Both the position numbers and the translations under genes were made by a program. The notes beneath the pieces are model-generated. The model did no database searches, was not told the DNA's origin, and saw nothing but the letters and a program-made list of their open reading frames with translations. Shown here piece after piece: positions 27,124-36,947 of a DNA stretch of 64,000 bases. Position 1 is the stretch's first letter. The number at the start of each line of letters is the position of its first letter. This stretch comes from an uncultured Planktomarina sp. GTDB lineage: Bacteria > Pseudomonadota > Alphaproteobacteria > Rhodobacterales > Rhodobacteraceae. The stretch spans positions 248,001-312,000 of the forward strand of contig CAJIZA010000001.1 of the NCBI GenBank assembly GCA_905181815.1, given 5' to 3'.

Positions 27124-28524
27124 TCAACTTATATCGTTTAGCCGTGCAATGGTTTCATCCCGCCCCAACACTAGCATTATATCAAATACACTCGGCGAGG
27201 TAACGCGTCCTGAAAGTGTGGCCCGTAGCGGGGCTGCCAACTTGCCCATTTTTGTCTCATGGGACAGTGCAAGGCGTTCAACCAAGCCTTCCAGTTCTTC
27301 TCGCGTCCAGATAGCATTTTGCAACTGCGGCGTCAATTCATTCAGTATACTAATGGATACTGAATCAAGCGCCTGTAAAGCTTTCTCTTCCAGAGCCAAA
27401 GGTCGAGACTGAAACATAAATGATGATTTATCAATGATTTCCAACATGGATTTCGCGCGTTCCTTGACGCAATAAGCGCCGGACAGGAAGAGAGTTTTTT
27501 GTGTATCACTCAAAGGGTCAGCGTGGGTTGCCACCAGATATCCCTCCAATTCATGCAGCAACGCAGCATCATCGGTTTGCGCGATGTGTTGGCCGGAAAT
27601 ATTGGCTAACTTTTTGAAGTCAAACCGCGCGGGTGATTTGCCAATGTGCTCAAGGTCAAACCAGGATTGCGCTTGGGAATCGGTGAAGAACTCATCATCC
27701 CCATGGCTCCAGCCCAAACGCGCCAAATAATTGCGCATTCCGGCGGCCGAGTACCCAAGCGCTTGATACTCCTCAACCCCAGTCGCGCCGTGGCGCTTGG
27801 ACATTTTCTTGCCGTCCGGCCCATGAATGAGCGGGATATGCGCATAGATCGGCAGATCCCAGCCCATGGCTAGGTAAATCTGAATTTGCCGCGCTGCATT
27901 GTTCAGGTGATCGTCGCCGCGAATAACATGAGTTACGCCCATATCATGGTCATCGACCACAACAGCGAGCATGTAAACGGGGCTGCCATCTGATCGGAGT
28001 AGAACCATGTCATCAAGCTGATTGTTGCGGATGACAACATCCCCTTGCACCTGGTCCTTGATGAGCGTTTGCCCCTCGCGCGGGGCTTTGAGCCGCACCA
28101 CATAGGGCGCGTCAGGGTGATCTCCCTCTTCGGCATCACGCCAGGGGGAGCGAAACAGCGTCGAGCGTTTCTCCGCTTGCGCCGCCTCTCGCAAGGCGGC
28201 GATTTCCTCTTGTGTGGCAAAGCACTTATAGGCGTGGCCCGCTGCCAGCATTTGCGCGGCCACTTCCGCGTGACGCGCCGCATTGGCCGCTTGACTTACG
28301 GGCGTTCCATCAAAGTCCAAGCCAAGCCAAGCCAAACCCCGGTAGATGGCCTGGGTTGAGGCCTCGGTTGAGCGCTCCTTATCTGTATCCTCCACCCGTA
28401 GCAAAAATTGCCCGCCGTGGCGCCGAGCGAAGAGCCAGTTGAATAGTGCCGTGCGCGCCGAGCCAATATGCAATGTTCCGGTCGGGGAGGGGGCAAAACG
28501 GGTGACTACGGGGGTGTCAGACAT
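27124..28524 (-). CDS. gltX: glutamyl-tRNA synthetase
   Basis: A 466-residue class Ic aminoacyl-tRNA synthetase. The HIGH-type motif is [14 protein letters not shown] (residues 18-31) and the KMSKR motif is [15 protein letters not shown]. Length is normal. ATG at 28524 is preferred, with GAAAGA nine bases upstream; a further ATG three codons earlier is possible. The start lies 67 bases from a divergent comEC remnant at 28592. Confidence 0.95.
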   Translation of the reverse strand: MSDTPVVTRFAPSPTGTLHIGSARTALFNWLFARRHGGQFLLRVEDTDKERSTEASTQAIYRGLAWLGLDFDGTPVSQAANAARHAEVAAQMLAAGHAYKCFATQEEIAALREAAQAEKRSTLFRSPWRDAEEGDHPDAPYVVRLKAPREGQTLIKDQVQGDVVIRNNQLDDMVLLRSDGSPVYMLAVVVDDHDMGVTHVIRGDDHLNNAARQIQIYLAMGWDLPIYAHIPLIHGPDGKKMSKRHGATGVEEYQALGYSAAGMRNYLARLGWSHGDDEFFTDSQAQSWFDLEHIGKSPARFDFKKLANISGQHIAQTDDAALLHELEGYLVATHADPLSDTQKTLFLSGAYCVKERAKSMLEIIDKSSFMFQSRPLALEEKALQALDSVSISILNELTPQLQNAIWTREELEGLVERLALSHETKMGKLAAPLRATLSGRVTSPSVFDIMLVLGRDETIARLNDIS

Positions 28525-28591
28525 GATGTTCATCTTTCGCAAAGGAAAACGGGCGCAGACTGTACCTAAGGCGCATCCATAGAGAGGACAA

Positions 28592-28852
28592 GTGCAGCAT
28601 TGGTCTTGGATTTGGGCAGCAGTGGCGTCTGCGCTGCAGGCGCAGGCGCAAAACCTAATGCATTGGACCGCTTTTGGTTTTGGCTTGGGAATTGCGGCCT
28701 ATTTTGAAGTGTCTCGTGTGCCAGGACGCTTCGATAGCTCCGGCAGGCTGCAATGGATCACGGTCAGACAGGCAATCGGGCACAGGCTTTGGAACAGCGC
28801 AGAGCTGCGGGATGCGAAAGGCCACGATGCAGCAGGCCTTAAAACGCCTTAG
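28592..28852 (+). pseudogene. comEC: comEC remnant: N- and C-terminal ends fused by an internal deletion
   Basis: This 86-codon frame begins with GTG at 28592 after AGAGGAC. Its first 45 residues ([20 protein letters not shown], then GLGIAAYF) resemble the N-terminus of ComEC/Rec2, the DNA-uptake channel, in Rhodobacterales. The last 40 residues (GRLQWITVRQAIGHRLWNSA) resemble the extreme C-terminus. About 600 residues of channel and metallo-beta-lactamase-like domain are missing, yet the frame is intact. In relatives comEC lies between gltX and lexA, which is exactly this place. The 3' end overlaps the lexA 3' end by four bases. It is probably non-functional. The homology is from memory of the family and needs a search. 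Confidence 0.6.
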
Positions 28853-29541
28853 TAGGTGCGGATCAGGCCCACCAATTTGCCCTGTACTTTGACTTGATCG
28901 TCGCGGAATACGCGGGTTTCATAGGCAGGATTAGCCGCTTCAAGCGCGATGGCGCTGCCATTGCGGCGGAACCGTTTCAAAGTGGCTTCGTGATCTTCGA
29001 CCAAGGCGACGATGATATCGCCATTCTGGGCTGTGCTGGTTTCTCGGATCACCACCACGTCACCGTCATTGATTCCGACCTCGATCATCGAGTCGCCCTT
29101 CACCTCCAGCGCGTAATGCTGACCGGCGTTTGAGATCATATCGCCCGGCACAGCCACATCACGCGCGTAGTCTTGAATCGCAGAAATAGGCACGCCAGCT
29201 GCAATGCGACCCATCATCGGCAATGATCTCACGCCTGCCGAATCCAAATCAATGGCATCACGTGGTCGGTCAGGACGATCCCCAGCAATCAGCCGCGGTG
29301 CAAACCCGCGTGTCGTGGGCTGCATCTGTTCGGGCGTCCGCAGAATTTCAATGGCCCGCGCCCGATGTGCCAGGCGGCGAATGAATCCGCGTTCCTCGAG
29401 GGCCGTGATCAAGCGGTGGATACCGGATTTTGATTTCAGATCTAGCGCCTCTTTCATTTCGTCAAAGGATGGGGAGACGCCATCGACCTGCGTGCGCGCG
29501 TTGATAAACTTAAGCAGTTGCAATTGCTTTTTGGTTAGCAT
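28849..29541 (-). CDS. lexA: LexA repressor
   Basis: A 230-residue SOS repressor and self-cleaving protease. The winged HTH covers residues 1-65 ([20 protein letters not shown], then [20 protein letters not shown]). The cleavage site is A115-G116 in GRIAAGVP, with catalytic S151 in KGDSMIE and K189 in EATLKRF. ATG at 29541 has GGGAGA upstream. An SOS box lies 46-60 bases upstream, so the gene is autoregulated. It is downstream of moeA but has its own promoter region. Confidence 0.96.
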   Translation of the reverse strand: MLTKKQLQLLKFINARTQVDGVSPSFDEMKEALDLKSKSGIHRLITALEERGFIRRLAHRARAIEILRTPEQMQPTTRGFAPRLIAGDRPDRPRDAIDLDSAGVRSLPMMGRIAAGVPISAIQDYARDVAVPGDMISNAGQHYALEVKGDSMIEVGINDGDVVVIRETSTAQNGDIIVALVEDHEATLKRFRRNGSAIALEAANPAYETRVFRDDQVKVQGKLVGLIRTY

Positions 29542-29586
29542 GACATCATCTCCCAAGGTCGAGACAACTCGACGTGTTTGGTAAAT

Positions 29587-29601
29587 GTTCTACTCTCGTT
29601 C
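29587..29601 (-). promoter_or_regulatory. SOS box (LexA operator) of lexA
   Basis: On the minus strand GAAC-GAGAGTA-GAAC matches exactly the alphaproteobacterial LexA consensus GAAC-N7-GAAC (plus strand GTTC-N7-GTTC). It lies 46 bases upstream of the lexA start codon and within the space after moeA. Confidence 0.9.
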
Positions 29602-29630
29602 CCCTTTTGTGTCAAGCTGTTTCGAATGAC

Positions 29631-30806
29631 TTACAAAGGAATGTAACGCATCTCGCTGCCTTCGGGCATGGCGGGGGCCTGGATTGGAGCAATCGCGAGC
29701 GCATTCGCGTCGCTCAAGATGCTCAGTAAAGAGCTGTCTTGCCGTGTAGCCACATGCAAGGCACCATCGATCAAAGTGGCGCGCATATAGTGTTCTCGGG
29801 CGCCATTGGCGGGAAGATCATGGGCCAGTGGCGCGGTTTGCTGCGCGCGCGGACCGGCCGGCAGACCGAGCATCTTTTCGATCAAGGGCACTACGAAAAT
29901 CTCGCCGCAGACCATGGCGGACACTGGGTTGCCCGGAAGTCCGATCATCGCCCGCCCGCCCATACGCCCCGCCATCAAGGGTTTCCCAGGGCGCATCGCA
30001 ACTTTGTAAAAAGATTGCTCCAGCCCGAACTCTGCAGCGGCCTGGGCCACCAAGTCATAATCGCCCACAGAGGCGCCGCCAATGGTCAGGACCAGATCGG
30101 CATCTTGGGTCAGGGCAAAGACTTCCGCCAAAGAGCCTAACCGATCGCGTGCAATCGGCAATATTCGCGCCTCTGCGCCAGATTTTCGCAGCATAGCGGC
30201 GAGCCCATAGCTGTTTGACGCGATGATTTGATCGTCGCGGGGGGCATCGCCGGGCTGTACCAATTCATCGCCTGTGGCGATAAGGGCAACCTTCGGCCTT
30301 AGAGTCACATTTGGGCGCGGAACATTCATTGCGGCCAAAAGCGCGATATCTTGCGCAGACAGGCGACGCGGGGCGCGCAACTGATGCCCTTTGGTGAAAT
30401 CACTGCCGGCAGGGCGCCGATGGGCCGCATCATTTGGACCGCCATTCAGCGTGATTTGTCCATCTTTGGCGCAGACATTCTCTTGAATAAGGACATGGTC
30501 AGTGCCTTGGGGCAGGGGTGCGCCGGTGAATATCCGCGTGGCCTGGCCGGCGGCAACTGGATTTGTAAAAGGGTGCCCGGCCGCAGATTCGCCAATCACC
30601 TGCCATGTTTGCGCGCCGGCTGCGAGATCGGTGGCGCGGATTGCATAGCCATCCATGGCCGCGGCGGCGAAGGGCGGCTGATCGCGGTTGGCTGTGACGG
30701 TTTGGGCCAAAACCCGCCCCTGTGCGTGTTGCAGGGCAATGCCCTCGCTTGGCAGCGCGTCGCTAAGTGCCAAAATATGGTCAAGCGCCTCGGGAACCAA
30801 AATCAT
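29631..30806 (-). CDS. moeA: molybdopterin molybdenumtransferase
   Basis: A 391-residue MoeA that inserts molybdate into adenylated molybdopterin. Visible are [13 protein letters not shown] near residue 45, [11 protein letters not shown] near 175, [11 protein letters not shown] near 243 and the C-terminal [11 protein letters not shown] near 290. The ATG at 30806 overlaps the moaC stop by four bases, so the two molybdenum cofactor genes are coupled. lexA follows on the same strand after 89 bases with its own operator. Confidence 0.95.
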   Translation of the reverse strand: MILVPEALDHILALSDALPSEGIALQHAQGRVLAQTVTANRDQPPFAAAAMDGYAIRATDLAAGAQTWQVIGESAAGHPFTNPVAAGQATRIFTGAPLPQGTDHVLIQENVCAKDGQITLNGGPNDAAHRRPAGSDFTKGHQLRAPRRLSAQDIALLAAMNVPRPNVTLRPKVALIATGDELVQPGDAPRDDQIIASNSYGLAAMLRKSGAEARILPIARDRLGSLAEVFALTQDADLVLTIGGASVGDYDLVAQAAAEFGLEQSFYKVAMRPGKPLMAGRMGGRAMIGLPGNPVSAMVCGEIFVVPLIEKMLGLPAGPRAQQTAPLAHDLPANGAREHYMRATLIDGALHVATRQDSSLLSILSDANALAIAPIQAPAMPEGSEMRYIPL

Positions 30807-31285
30807 AGCGCCGAACGCCGCCAGGTGCCGGACTTGCCGCCTTGCTTTTTTTCAAGCTGAATAGACGTAATGGTGATGCCTTTATCGACGGCTTTCATCA
30901 TGTCATAGACTGTGAGGGCCGCTGTGCTGGCGGCGGTGAGGGCCTCCATCTCAACTCCGGTTTGCCCGCGTGTTTTCACAGTGGCAGTGATCAAGACCTG
31001 GTGAGTTGCCCGATCAGGCTCAAGATCGACCGTTACCTTAGTGATCGGCAAAGGATGGCACAGGGGGATCAGCTCAGAGGTTTTCTTTGCGGCCATAATC
31101 CCCGCTATGCGGGCAACAGCCAGCGCATCGCCCTTTTTCAAATTTCCCTCCAGCAGGATGGCCATGGCTGCTTGTGTGAGCTGCACGATCGCCGTGGCAG
31201 TGGCCATACGATCTGTGTCGGATTTTCCAGAGACATCAACCATATGGGCGTGTCCGGCCTCATCAAGATGGGTCAGTTTTGACAT
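30803..31285 (-). CDS. moaC: cyclic pyranopterin monophosphate synthase
   Basis: A 160-residue MoaC, which acts with MoaA to make cyclic pyranopterin monophosphate in molybdenum cofactor synthesis. The conserved [31 protein letters not shown] and [20 protein letters not shown] blocks are present. The ATG directly follows the trpC stop (TAA then ATG), with AGGAT inside the trpC end, so trp and moa genes share a transcript. Confidence 0.95.
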   Translation of the reverse strand: MSKLTHLDEAGHAHMVDVSGKSDTDRMATATAIVQLTQAAMAILLEGNLKKGDALAVARIAGIMAAKKTSELIPLCHPLPITKVTVDLEPDRATHQVLITATVKTRGQTGVEMEALTAASTAALTVYDMMKAVDKGITITSIQLEKKQGGKSGTWRRSAL

Positions 31286-32098
31286 TTAAATCCTATCTGG
31301 CATCCGCGGATTGGCCAAAAGAGTTCGTGTGGCCTGCGCCACATCGGCCGGACGCATGAGGCTTTCGCCAATGAGGAAGGTTCGGGCACCATGGCCGGCC
31401 AGATTAGCCAGATCTTCGGGTGTGTAAATCCCGCTTTCAGCAACTATAGTTTTGTCCGCTGGCACGCGATGCGCGAGACTGCGGGTGGTTTCCAGCGTGA
31501 CTTCAAAGGTGTTGAGATTGCGGTTGTTGATGCCAATCAAGGAGGATTTGAGCGCAAGGCCGCGGTCCAATTCGGCCGCGTCATGCACTTCAATCAATGC
31601 ATCCATGCCCCAGACAGTGGCGGCCGCTTCCAATTCTGCCGCTTGGCTGTCTGAGACGGAGGCCATGATAATCAAGATACAATCGGCACCCAAGGCGCGG
31701 GCTTCTGCGACCTGGTAGGTGTCATACATGAAGTCTTTGCGCAGCGCCGGTAGGGCTGTGGCGGCGCGGGCGGCGGTGAGATAGCTGTCATCCCCCTGAA
31801 AGGACGGCCCATCTGTCAGAATAGACAAGCAGGTCGCACCGCCTTGCTCATAGGCACGGGCCAGTGCGGGCGGATTGAAATCTGCACGAATGAGGCCTTT
31901 CGAGGGCGATGCTTTTTTTATCTCTGCGATCAAAGCATAACCGGTCTGCGCGGCTTCTTTGAGGCGGCTGGCAAAGCCGCGCAGGGGGGAGGCCGCGCGG
32001 GCGGCTGCTTCAACTTCGGCCAAGGAGACTGCGGCCTTGCGTGCTGCAATCTCTTCAAGCTTATAGGCTTTGATCTTATAAAGAATAGTATCGGTCAT
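31286..32098 (-). CDS. trpC: indole-3-glycerol phosphate synthase
   Basis: A 270-residue (beta/alpha)8 enzyme of tryptophan synthesis. Conserved [19 protein letters not shown] (about residues 56-74), [29 protein letters not shown] and the C-terminal [15 protein letters not shown] are present. It is not fused to TrpF. It follows trpD after 15 bases and abuts moaC. Confidence 0.95.
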   Translation of the reverse strand: MTDTILYKIKAYKLEEIAARKAAVSLAEVEAAARAASPLRGFASRLKEAAQTGYALIAEIKKASPSKGLIRADFNPPALARAYEQGGATCLSILTDGPSFQGDDSYLTAARAATALPALRKDFMYDTYQVAEARALGADCILIIMASVSDSQAAELEAAATVWGMDALIEVHDAAELDRGLALKSSLIGINNRNLNTFEVTLETTRSLAHRVPADKTIVAESGIYTPEDLANLAGHGARTFLIGESLMRPADVAQATRTLLANPRMPDRI

Positions 32099-32113
32099 AT
32101 ATCAGTCCAATTG

Positions 32114-33133
32114 TCATGCGGCGCTGGTGAGCGCGGCTAAGGCGGTGACTTTGCTTTTTGCCGCGCCGATGTCGATAGCGCCCGCAGCCAATTCGGCCCC
32201 TTCGCGCAGCGAGCTGGCTTTGCCTGCAATCTTCAGCGCGGCCGCAGAATTGAGCAAGACCGCATCGCGGTAAGCGGAGGGTGCGCCATCTAAAAGCGCG
32301 GCGAAGGCTTTGCCATTGTCTTCTGGGCTACCGCCGAGAATTGCCTCAAACGGATGCACTGGCAAGCCTGCGTCTTCCGGATGAATTTCAAGATCGACCA
32401 CCTGGCCATTTTCGAGGGCGGCCACAGCGCTGCTGCCGGTGATGGTGAGCTCATCGGTGCCATCGGCGGTGCCATGCACCAGCCAAGCCGACTCGCTGCC
32501 AAGCGCCCGAAGGGTTTCGGCCATGGGGCGGATCAAATCTGGTGAAAACACACCTGTTAATTGCCGTTTGACCCCGGCGGGATTGGTCAGCGGACCCAGG
32601 ATGTTAAAGATCGTGCGCGTGGCAAGTTCAGCACGGGTGGGCATCACATGGGCGATGGCCGGGTGATGCATAGGGGCCATCATAAAGGCGATGCCGATCT
32701 CTTCCAAGGCGCGTTCCACGACATCGACACCCACCATCACATTGATGCCCAACTGACCCAAAGCATCGGCGGCGCCGGATTTGGAGCTGAGATTGCGGTT
32801 GCCATGTTTGGCCACAGGCACACCGGCGCCGGCCACCACAAAAGCGGTTGCGGTCGAAATATTCAATGTGCCCTTGCCATCACCGCCAGTACCGACGATG
32901 TCCATGGCGCCCTTGGGCGCGCGTACGGCGTTGCATTTGGCCCGCATGACGGCGGCCGCGGCCGCAAATTCATCGACAGTCTCACCGCGTGTGCGCAGCG
33001 CCATCAAAAAACCGCCAATTTGGCTTGGGGTGGCCTCTCCATTGAATAGCGCCTCAAAGGCCACCTCTGCTTCAGCGCGGGTCAAGGGACGGTCGGCGGC
33101 TGTGCCAATTAAGGGTTGCAAAGCAGATGTCAT
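32114..33133 (-). CDS. trpD: anthranilate phosphoribosyltransferase
   Basis: A 339-residue TrpD that transfers phosphoribosyl to anthranilate. The PRPP-binding [19 protein letters not shown] (residues 80-98) and [20 protein letters not shown] (about 107-126) motifs are intact. The ATG overlaps the trpG stop by four bases (ATGA). Confidence 0.96.
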   Translation of the reverse strand: MTSALQPLIGTAADRPLTRAEAEVAFEALFNGEATPSQIGGFLMALRTRGETVDEFAAAAAVMRAKCNAVRAPKGAMDIVGTGGDGKGTLNISTATAFVVAGAGVPVAKHGNRNLSSKSGAADALGQLGINVMVGVDVVERALEEIGIAFMMAPMHHPAIAHVMPTRAELATRTIFNILGPLTNPAGVKRQLTGVFSPDLIRPMAETLRALGSESAWLVHGTADGTDELTITGSSAVAALENGQVVDLEIHPEDAGLPVHPFEAILGGSPEDNGKAFAALLDGAPSAYRDAVLLNSAAALKIAGKASSLREGAELAAGAIDIGAAKSKVTALAALTSAA

Positions 33134-33711
33134 GCCAGTTCCTTTGCCATGTTAAGAAAATTATGCATAAGATGATGCCCATGTTCGGAGGTGATGCTCT
33201 CGGGATGAAATTGAACGCCATGAATGGGCAATGTTTTATGCTGAAGCCCCATGATCGTGCCATCTTCCAATTCCGCAGTCACCTCTAAACAGCTGGGCAG
33301 AGTGGCGCGTTCTACAATTAATGAATGATAGCGCGTTGCCTCGAAAGGTGTAGGCAGGTCCGCAAAGAGACCTTGTCCCGCGTGATGTATTTTGCCCATT
33401 TTGCCATGCACAATCTCATGACAGCGCACGACCGAGCCGCCAAAGGCCTGACCAATGGTTTGATGCCCCAAACAGACACCCATGAGCGGGATGTGGGCGG
33501 CAGCGGCGGCCTCTGTCAGGGCAAGACAGATACCAGCCTGAGCCGGATCACAAGGTCCCGGGGACAGGAGAATCGCTGAGGCCCCGAGGGATATCGCCTC
33601 TTGCACGTCCAAGGCATCATTGCGTTTGACCACAACCGTTGCGCCCAACTCCCCAAGATAATGCACCAAATTATAAGTGAAGCTGTCATAGTTATCGATC
33701 AGCAGTAACAT
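33130..33711 (-). CDS. trpG: anthranilate synthase component II (glutamine amidotransferase)
   Basis: A 193-residue class I glutamine amidotransferase that supplies ammonia to TrpE. It begins [20 protein letters not shown]. The catalytic cysteine is in [18 protein letters not shown] (near residue 80) and the histidine-glutamate pair in GVQFHPESI (near 170). ATG at 33711 has AAAGGACGA upstream; 20 in-frame codons before it are not part of the family. trpE is not in the window. First gene of the trpG-D-C-moaC-moeA series. Could also act in folate synthesis as PabA. Confidence 0.93.
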   Translation of the reverse strand: MLLLIDNYDSFTYNLVHYLGELGATVVVKRNDALDVQEAISLGASAILLSPGPCDPAQAGICLALTEAAAAAHIPLMGVCLGHQTIGQAFGGSVVRCHEIVHGKMGKIHHAGQGLFADLPTPFEATRYHSLIVERATLPSCLEVTAELEDGTIMGLQHKTLPIHGVQFHPESITSEHGHHLMHNFLNMAKELA

Positions 33712-33858
33712 GGGTCGTCCTTTATGTTTTTTTGCCGCAGGGGCGCTCTTTCGGAACAATGGGTCTCGCAATTGGCAGATTGGTCGCGGTATAGATGCTC
33801 AGGGAACGCTGCTATCGTCAAGAGTGACAGGGCGTTTTTGGTGATGGAAAGGTGATAG

Positions 33859-34968
33859 ATGCAACTACCGTTCTTCAATGGTCTGATTTGGGGTACGCTC
33901 ATTGGGGGGGCTGGGCTGGTGGTCCTTTCGCTATCCCAAGATGTTTTGAACCTCAAAGGTCTGAACCCCGAGGTGACGGTGCTGCCAATCTCGCAAAGCC
34001 CTGATTCGGCAATGACCTCGCAGGTGCAGGTGATTGATCTGGATCCCCCCTCGGAATTATCAGCGCCGCTCTCCATCTTGTCGCAAGGCCCCACCGCAGC
34101 CAGCCTCGGCCGTGGCTTGACCCTTCCTGCGCAAAAACCTGTATTGACCGGTGAGACTGAGACATTGGCCACTTTGCCGATGGTTCAAAAACTGCGCCCC
34201 TCTGCGAATATGCCACAGGTATTCCCAGGAGATTTTGCCCTCCTCTTGCCGCAATCGCCGACCCGCTTGGCTGGGATGCGCCGCCCCAGTGTCACGGCTC
34301 TCGATGACAGGAGCGCTATGCAGGTGAGCGCACCGCGATTGTTGCAAACCGAGCCTCTGCCAGAGGTGACCTATCTGCGCTATGCTCTGGAGTTTGAGCC
34401 GATGGCGGGTAAGGGGCTTATAAGCATTGTTTTGATGGACAGGCCGTTAATGGACCCACCCGATGGGCTGTTGGATCTTGGCGTGCCGTTCACCGTGGCA
34501 ATTGATGGGAAAGCGGCGGATGCGCGCACTAAAATGCTGCTTTATCGCGCCGCGGGTTTTGAAATTTTTACCAGTATGCAATTGCCCGAGACTCTAACTG
34601 CTGTGAATTTGGCGCTGATCACGGATGCCTCAGTGCAGGCCGTGCCTATGGCAACGGGGCTCTGGCCTTCAGATTATGACCACGGCCCGAGATCTCCTGC
34701 GCAGTTGCGTCTGCTGCAAGACCATCTAGCTAAAGAAAACCTCGGCTTGTTGCCAAAGGTAGATGTGACGATTTCCGATGACATGCGCCGCGCCTCGGAT
34801 GTGTTGAGTGCCCTGGACTTTGCGGCAGGGACAGCTGCGCAGACCGGACAGGCGGTCGTGGCGCTGGATCCCGTTGCGGAAATTTGGCAAGTTCTGCGCT
34901 TTTGGCTGCGCCATTCCAACTACGGCGATAGCGTCATCGCCCCGCTCTCTGCTGTGCTCACACGCTAG
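33859..34968 (+). CDS. divergent polysaccharide deacetylase family protein
   Basis: A 369-residue protein with an N-terminal membrane anchor (GLIWGTLIGGAGLVVLSLSQ, residues 7-26), a long proline/alanine-rich low-complexity linker to about residue 185, then a domain of the divergent polysaccharide deacetylase (YibQ-like) type: ISIVLMDRPLMDPPDGLLDL, LGVPFTVAIDG, AGFEIFTSMQLP, and a C-terminal WLRHSNYGDSVIAPLSAVLT. The usual aspartate and histidine metal ligands are hard to place, as is common in this divergent group. ATG has AAAGGTGA upstream. It is divergent from trpG and convergent with the Stealth gene. An envelope role is likely; the substrate is unknown. Confidence 0.72.
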   Translation: MQLPFFNGLIWGTLIGGAGLVVLSLSQDVLNLKGLNPEVTVLPISQSPDSAMTSQVQVIDLDPPSELSAPLSILSQGPTAASLGRGLTLPAQKPVLTGETETLATLPMVQKLRPSANMPQVFPGDFALLLPQSPTRLAGMRRPSVTALDDRSAMQVSAPRLLQTEPLPEVTYLRYALEFEPMAGKGLISIVLMDRPLMDPPDGLLDLGVPFTVAIDGKAADARTKMLLYRAAGFEIFTSMQLPETLTAVNLALITDASVQAVPMATGLWPSDYDHGPRSPAQLRLLQDHLAKENLGLLPKVDVTISDDMRRASDVLSALDFAAGTAAQTGQAVVALDPVAEIWQVLRFWLRHSNYGDSVIAPLSAVLTR

Positions 34969-34994
34969 AGCATCTGCGACGAACGATGCTCTAG
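34965..34994. terminator. perfect hairpin shared by two convergent genes
   Basis: CTAGAGCATC (34965-34974) and GATGCTCTAG (34985-34994) are exact reverse complements with a ten-base loop. The TAG stop of the deacetylase-like gene lies in the left arm and the stop of the Stealth gene in the right arm. There is no T run, so it may act as a transcript end barrier rather than a classical terminator. Confidence 0.5.
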
Positions 34995-35962
34995 GGCGCG
35001 CCGGTCAAGAGCTGCGCCAGCCAGCTTCGGATGTCGGGGCAGAGCGCCTCGAGTTGTGGTAGGTCGTTGACGCAGAGCATCTTGAGGCTGGGGGTTTCTC
35101 GAAGGTTTTGCAAGAGCGCGGGGATTGTCCCATCTGCCGCTCCAACCCCTTGTCCGCTGTAGATATGATGGTGATCTTTAACCGGATGTAATTTGGCAGT
35201 CTTTTGCGCAATACAGGCATGATTGTAAAGACTCTGCGGCGAAAATTGGCGAATGTCACGCATCTGGTAGCGCGCATTGTCGCGAAATGCAGCGTTGAAA
35301 CGGCTGTGAAGTTGGGCCATGGTGAGGCGCAAACAGGGGTGCGCCACATGTGCCGTGCGAAAGAGGCGCTGGGAGGGCATACCGCATAGACCTGCCGCGT
35401 TAAGTTGCATGTAGTGATTGAACTTAGCCGGATCAGCCATCTGCACGGGATCGTCTTGCAAAGCGCTGAAATCAGCCCAGGCGCCGCGTAAAATTGGGCC
35501 GTGTTTAGTGAAAAAATCGGCTTCCTGACAGGGTGCCGTCAGAAAAACATCATCATTGAAATAGATAAATCGGTCGGACAGCCCCGGAATGTTCCAAAGA
35601 AAGGTCTCTATGGTTAAGGAGTTGAAAGTTGGCAGGGTCGCGCCATGATTGGCGAATATCGCTGTGTGATCCACCAAGTGAATTTTGGCACGCAGAGCGG
35701 CGCTTAGGCGCGACAGATCTGGTGATTGATCATCGACAACGATCCATATTTTGCGCAGCCATGGGGCGTTGTGCTCTAGGGACGAAAGGCAGAGATAAAT
35801 TTCGCCATTACACGCCCAGCGATGCGGATTTGTGGCATTTTCATGGAAAAGATGTGGCACTGATCCCATGAAGTTTTGGCGTTTTTGCAGGTGCGCTGGA
35901 TCCAATCCATCAACCCATGTAATAACCGCATCAATTGGATCGTGCTGTACTTCCTGAACCAT
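34991..35962 (-). CDS. Stealth family protein (sugar-phosphate transferase for surface polysaccharide)
   Basis: A 323-residue protein with the conserved regions of the Stealth family: CR1 (DAVITWVDGLDP, residues 12-23), CR2 (SSLEHNAPWLRKIWIVVDDQ near 60-80, and FIYFNDDVFLTAPCQEADFF near 140-160), CR3 around the HMRLTMAQLHSRF-like region and CR4 with the terminal MLCVNDLP. Family members transfer hexose-1-phosphate or related groups onto surface polysaccharides. It is monocistronic, 93 bases from a tRNA-Arg gene and convergent with the deacetylase-like gene, suggesting a small envelope polysaccharide locus. The donor sugar is unknown. Confidence 0.85.
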   Translation of the reverse strand: MVQEVQHDPIDAVITWVDGLDPAHLQKRQNFMGSVPHLFHENATNPHRWACNGEIYLCLSSLEHNAPWLRKIWIVVDDQSPDLSRLSAALRAKIHLVDHTAIFANHGATLPTFNSLTIETFLWNIPGLSDRFIYFNDDVFLTAPCQEADFFTKHGPILRGAWADFSALQDDPVQMADPAKFNHYMQLNAAGLCGMPSQRLFRTAHVAHPCLRLTMAQLHSRFNAAFRDNARYQMRDIRQFSPQSLYNHACIAQKTAKLHPVKDHHHIYSGQGVGAADGTIPALLQNLRETPSLKMLCVNDLPQLEALCPDIRSWLAQLLTGAP

Positions 35963-36055
35963 GAACGCAGACTCCTTTTTACGCAGTCAAGGCTAGCGCG
36001 GGCGCCGGGCAATTGCGAGGGTGGCGTGATATTTTCATGGATTGTTTTGCGAAAA

Positions 36056-36132
36056 TGGTGGTCCCGACAGGATTTGAACCTGTGACCCCTCGCTTCGGAG
36101 GCGAGTACTCTATCCAGCTGAGCTACGGGACC
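36056..36132 (-). tRNA. tRNA-Arg (anticodon CCG)
   Basis: A 77-base gene on the minus strand folds into a full cloverleaf. The acceptor stem is GGTCCCG paired with CGGGACC, with discriminator A and encoded CCA. The D arm is GCTC/GAGT, the anticodon stem CTCGC/GCGAG with loop CTCCGAA (anticodon CCG, reading CGG arginine), and the T arm ACAGG-TTCGAAT-CCTGT. It lies 93 bases upstream of the Stealth gene on the same strand. Confidence 0.97.
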
Positions 36133-36379
36133 ATTGTCTATTCTGGGCGGAGGCAAAGCAACGCTCGGCGCCTCTACACAAGCCGTTTCAGGCTAACTGA
36201 GGGTCTTTTACATCAAGCCGCTTGCGCCTTACAACCCATTTTCCGCGGAATTCCTATATTGCCCCAGGGGCGGCCTTAAAAATGTGTTTATTGGGGCTAT
36301 CCTTTACGTCGTTGCGGGGTGCAGCGGCGCTCAGGGGTTAACGACAGGTCTGAAAGGTGCTAAGAATTGCTGTGTTAAA

Positions 36380-36947
36380 TTAGCGGCCCCAAAGACGCTT
36401 TTCGCCGCAATCGATATGGACAAAGTTGGAGCGAGAATAGCGGCCAACCCCGCCGGCGAGCGCAGGATGCGGCGGCTCTGGCCACCTGACGGACAGATTT
36501 GCCCTGCATGCGCAGATCCGCTGCTTGCCCCTTAACATGCAGGGAATTTTTAGCCACACCGCGTGAGCGTTTGCGCAGCAGCGCGTTGGTTTCAGGTGTC
36601 CGGTAACCGGACAGCATGAGGAAGGGGGTGGGGGTGTCGAGCAGCTGTTGCGTGGCTGCGATGATGTCAACGGTGCGGGTGTCGATGGCGCGGGACCTAT
36701 CCCTCCGCCAGTCGCGCATGAACCAATTCACCTCAGTCAAGGCATCTTTCATGTAGTTACCTTCAATCCAATAGATCAAATCTAAGGATTCGCCCGTCCG
36801 CCGTGAATACATTTTCAATCGACGAATATCGCCTGCACCACGTAAAAAACCGGCGGCATTGGAGTAGGTTGGCGCCGCGATCAAAGCTGTGGCCGCAAAA
36901 GCGCCTAGCAATCCACGTCGTGAAATTACGGTCGGTTGGTCTATCAT
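36380..36947 (-). pseudogene. DUF882 (YcbK-like, M15A peptidase) gene with a frameshift
   Basis: Starting at ATG 36947, the protein has a twin-arginine signal (ISRRGLLGAFAATALIAAP) and a DUF882 domain: LRGAGDIRRLKMYSRRTGES, LTEVNWFMRDWRRD, LSGYRTPETNALLR, NSLHVKGQAADLRM. At 36464-36455 the frame shifts by one base: the frame continues as ARRRGWPLFSLQLCPY and stops at 36375, whereas the frame one base over carries the expected ending GGVGRYSRSNFVHIDCGEKR, then LWGR, and stops at 36380. The lost part contains a likely metal-binding histidine (FVHIDCG). One extra base in a GC-rich run explains it. A true mutation and a sequencing error are both possible. It lies beside an L,D-transpeptidase gene, a common pairing in cell wall remodelling. 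Confidence 0.8.
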
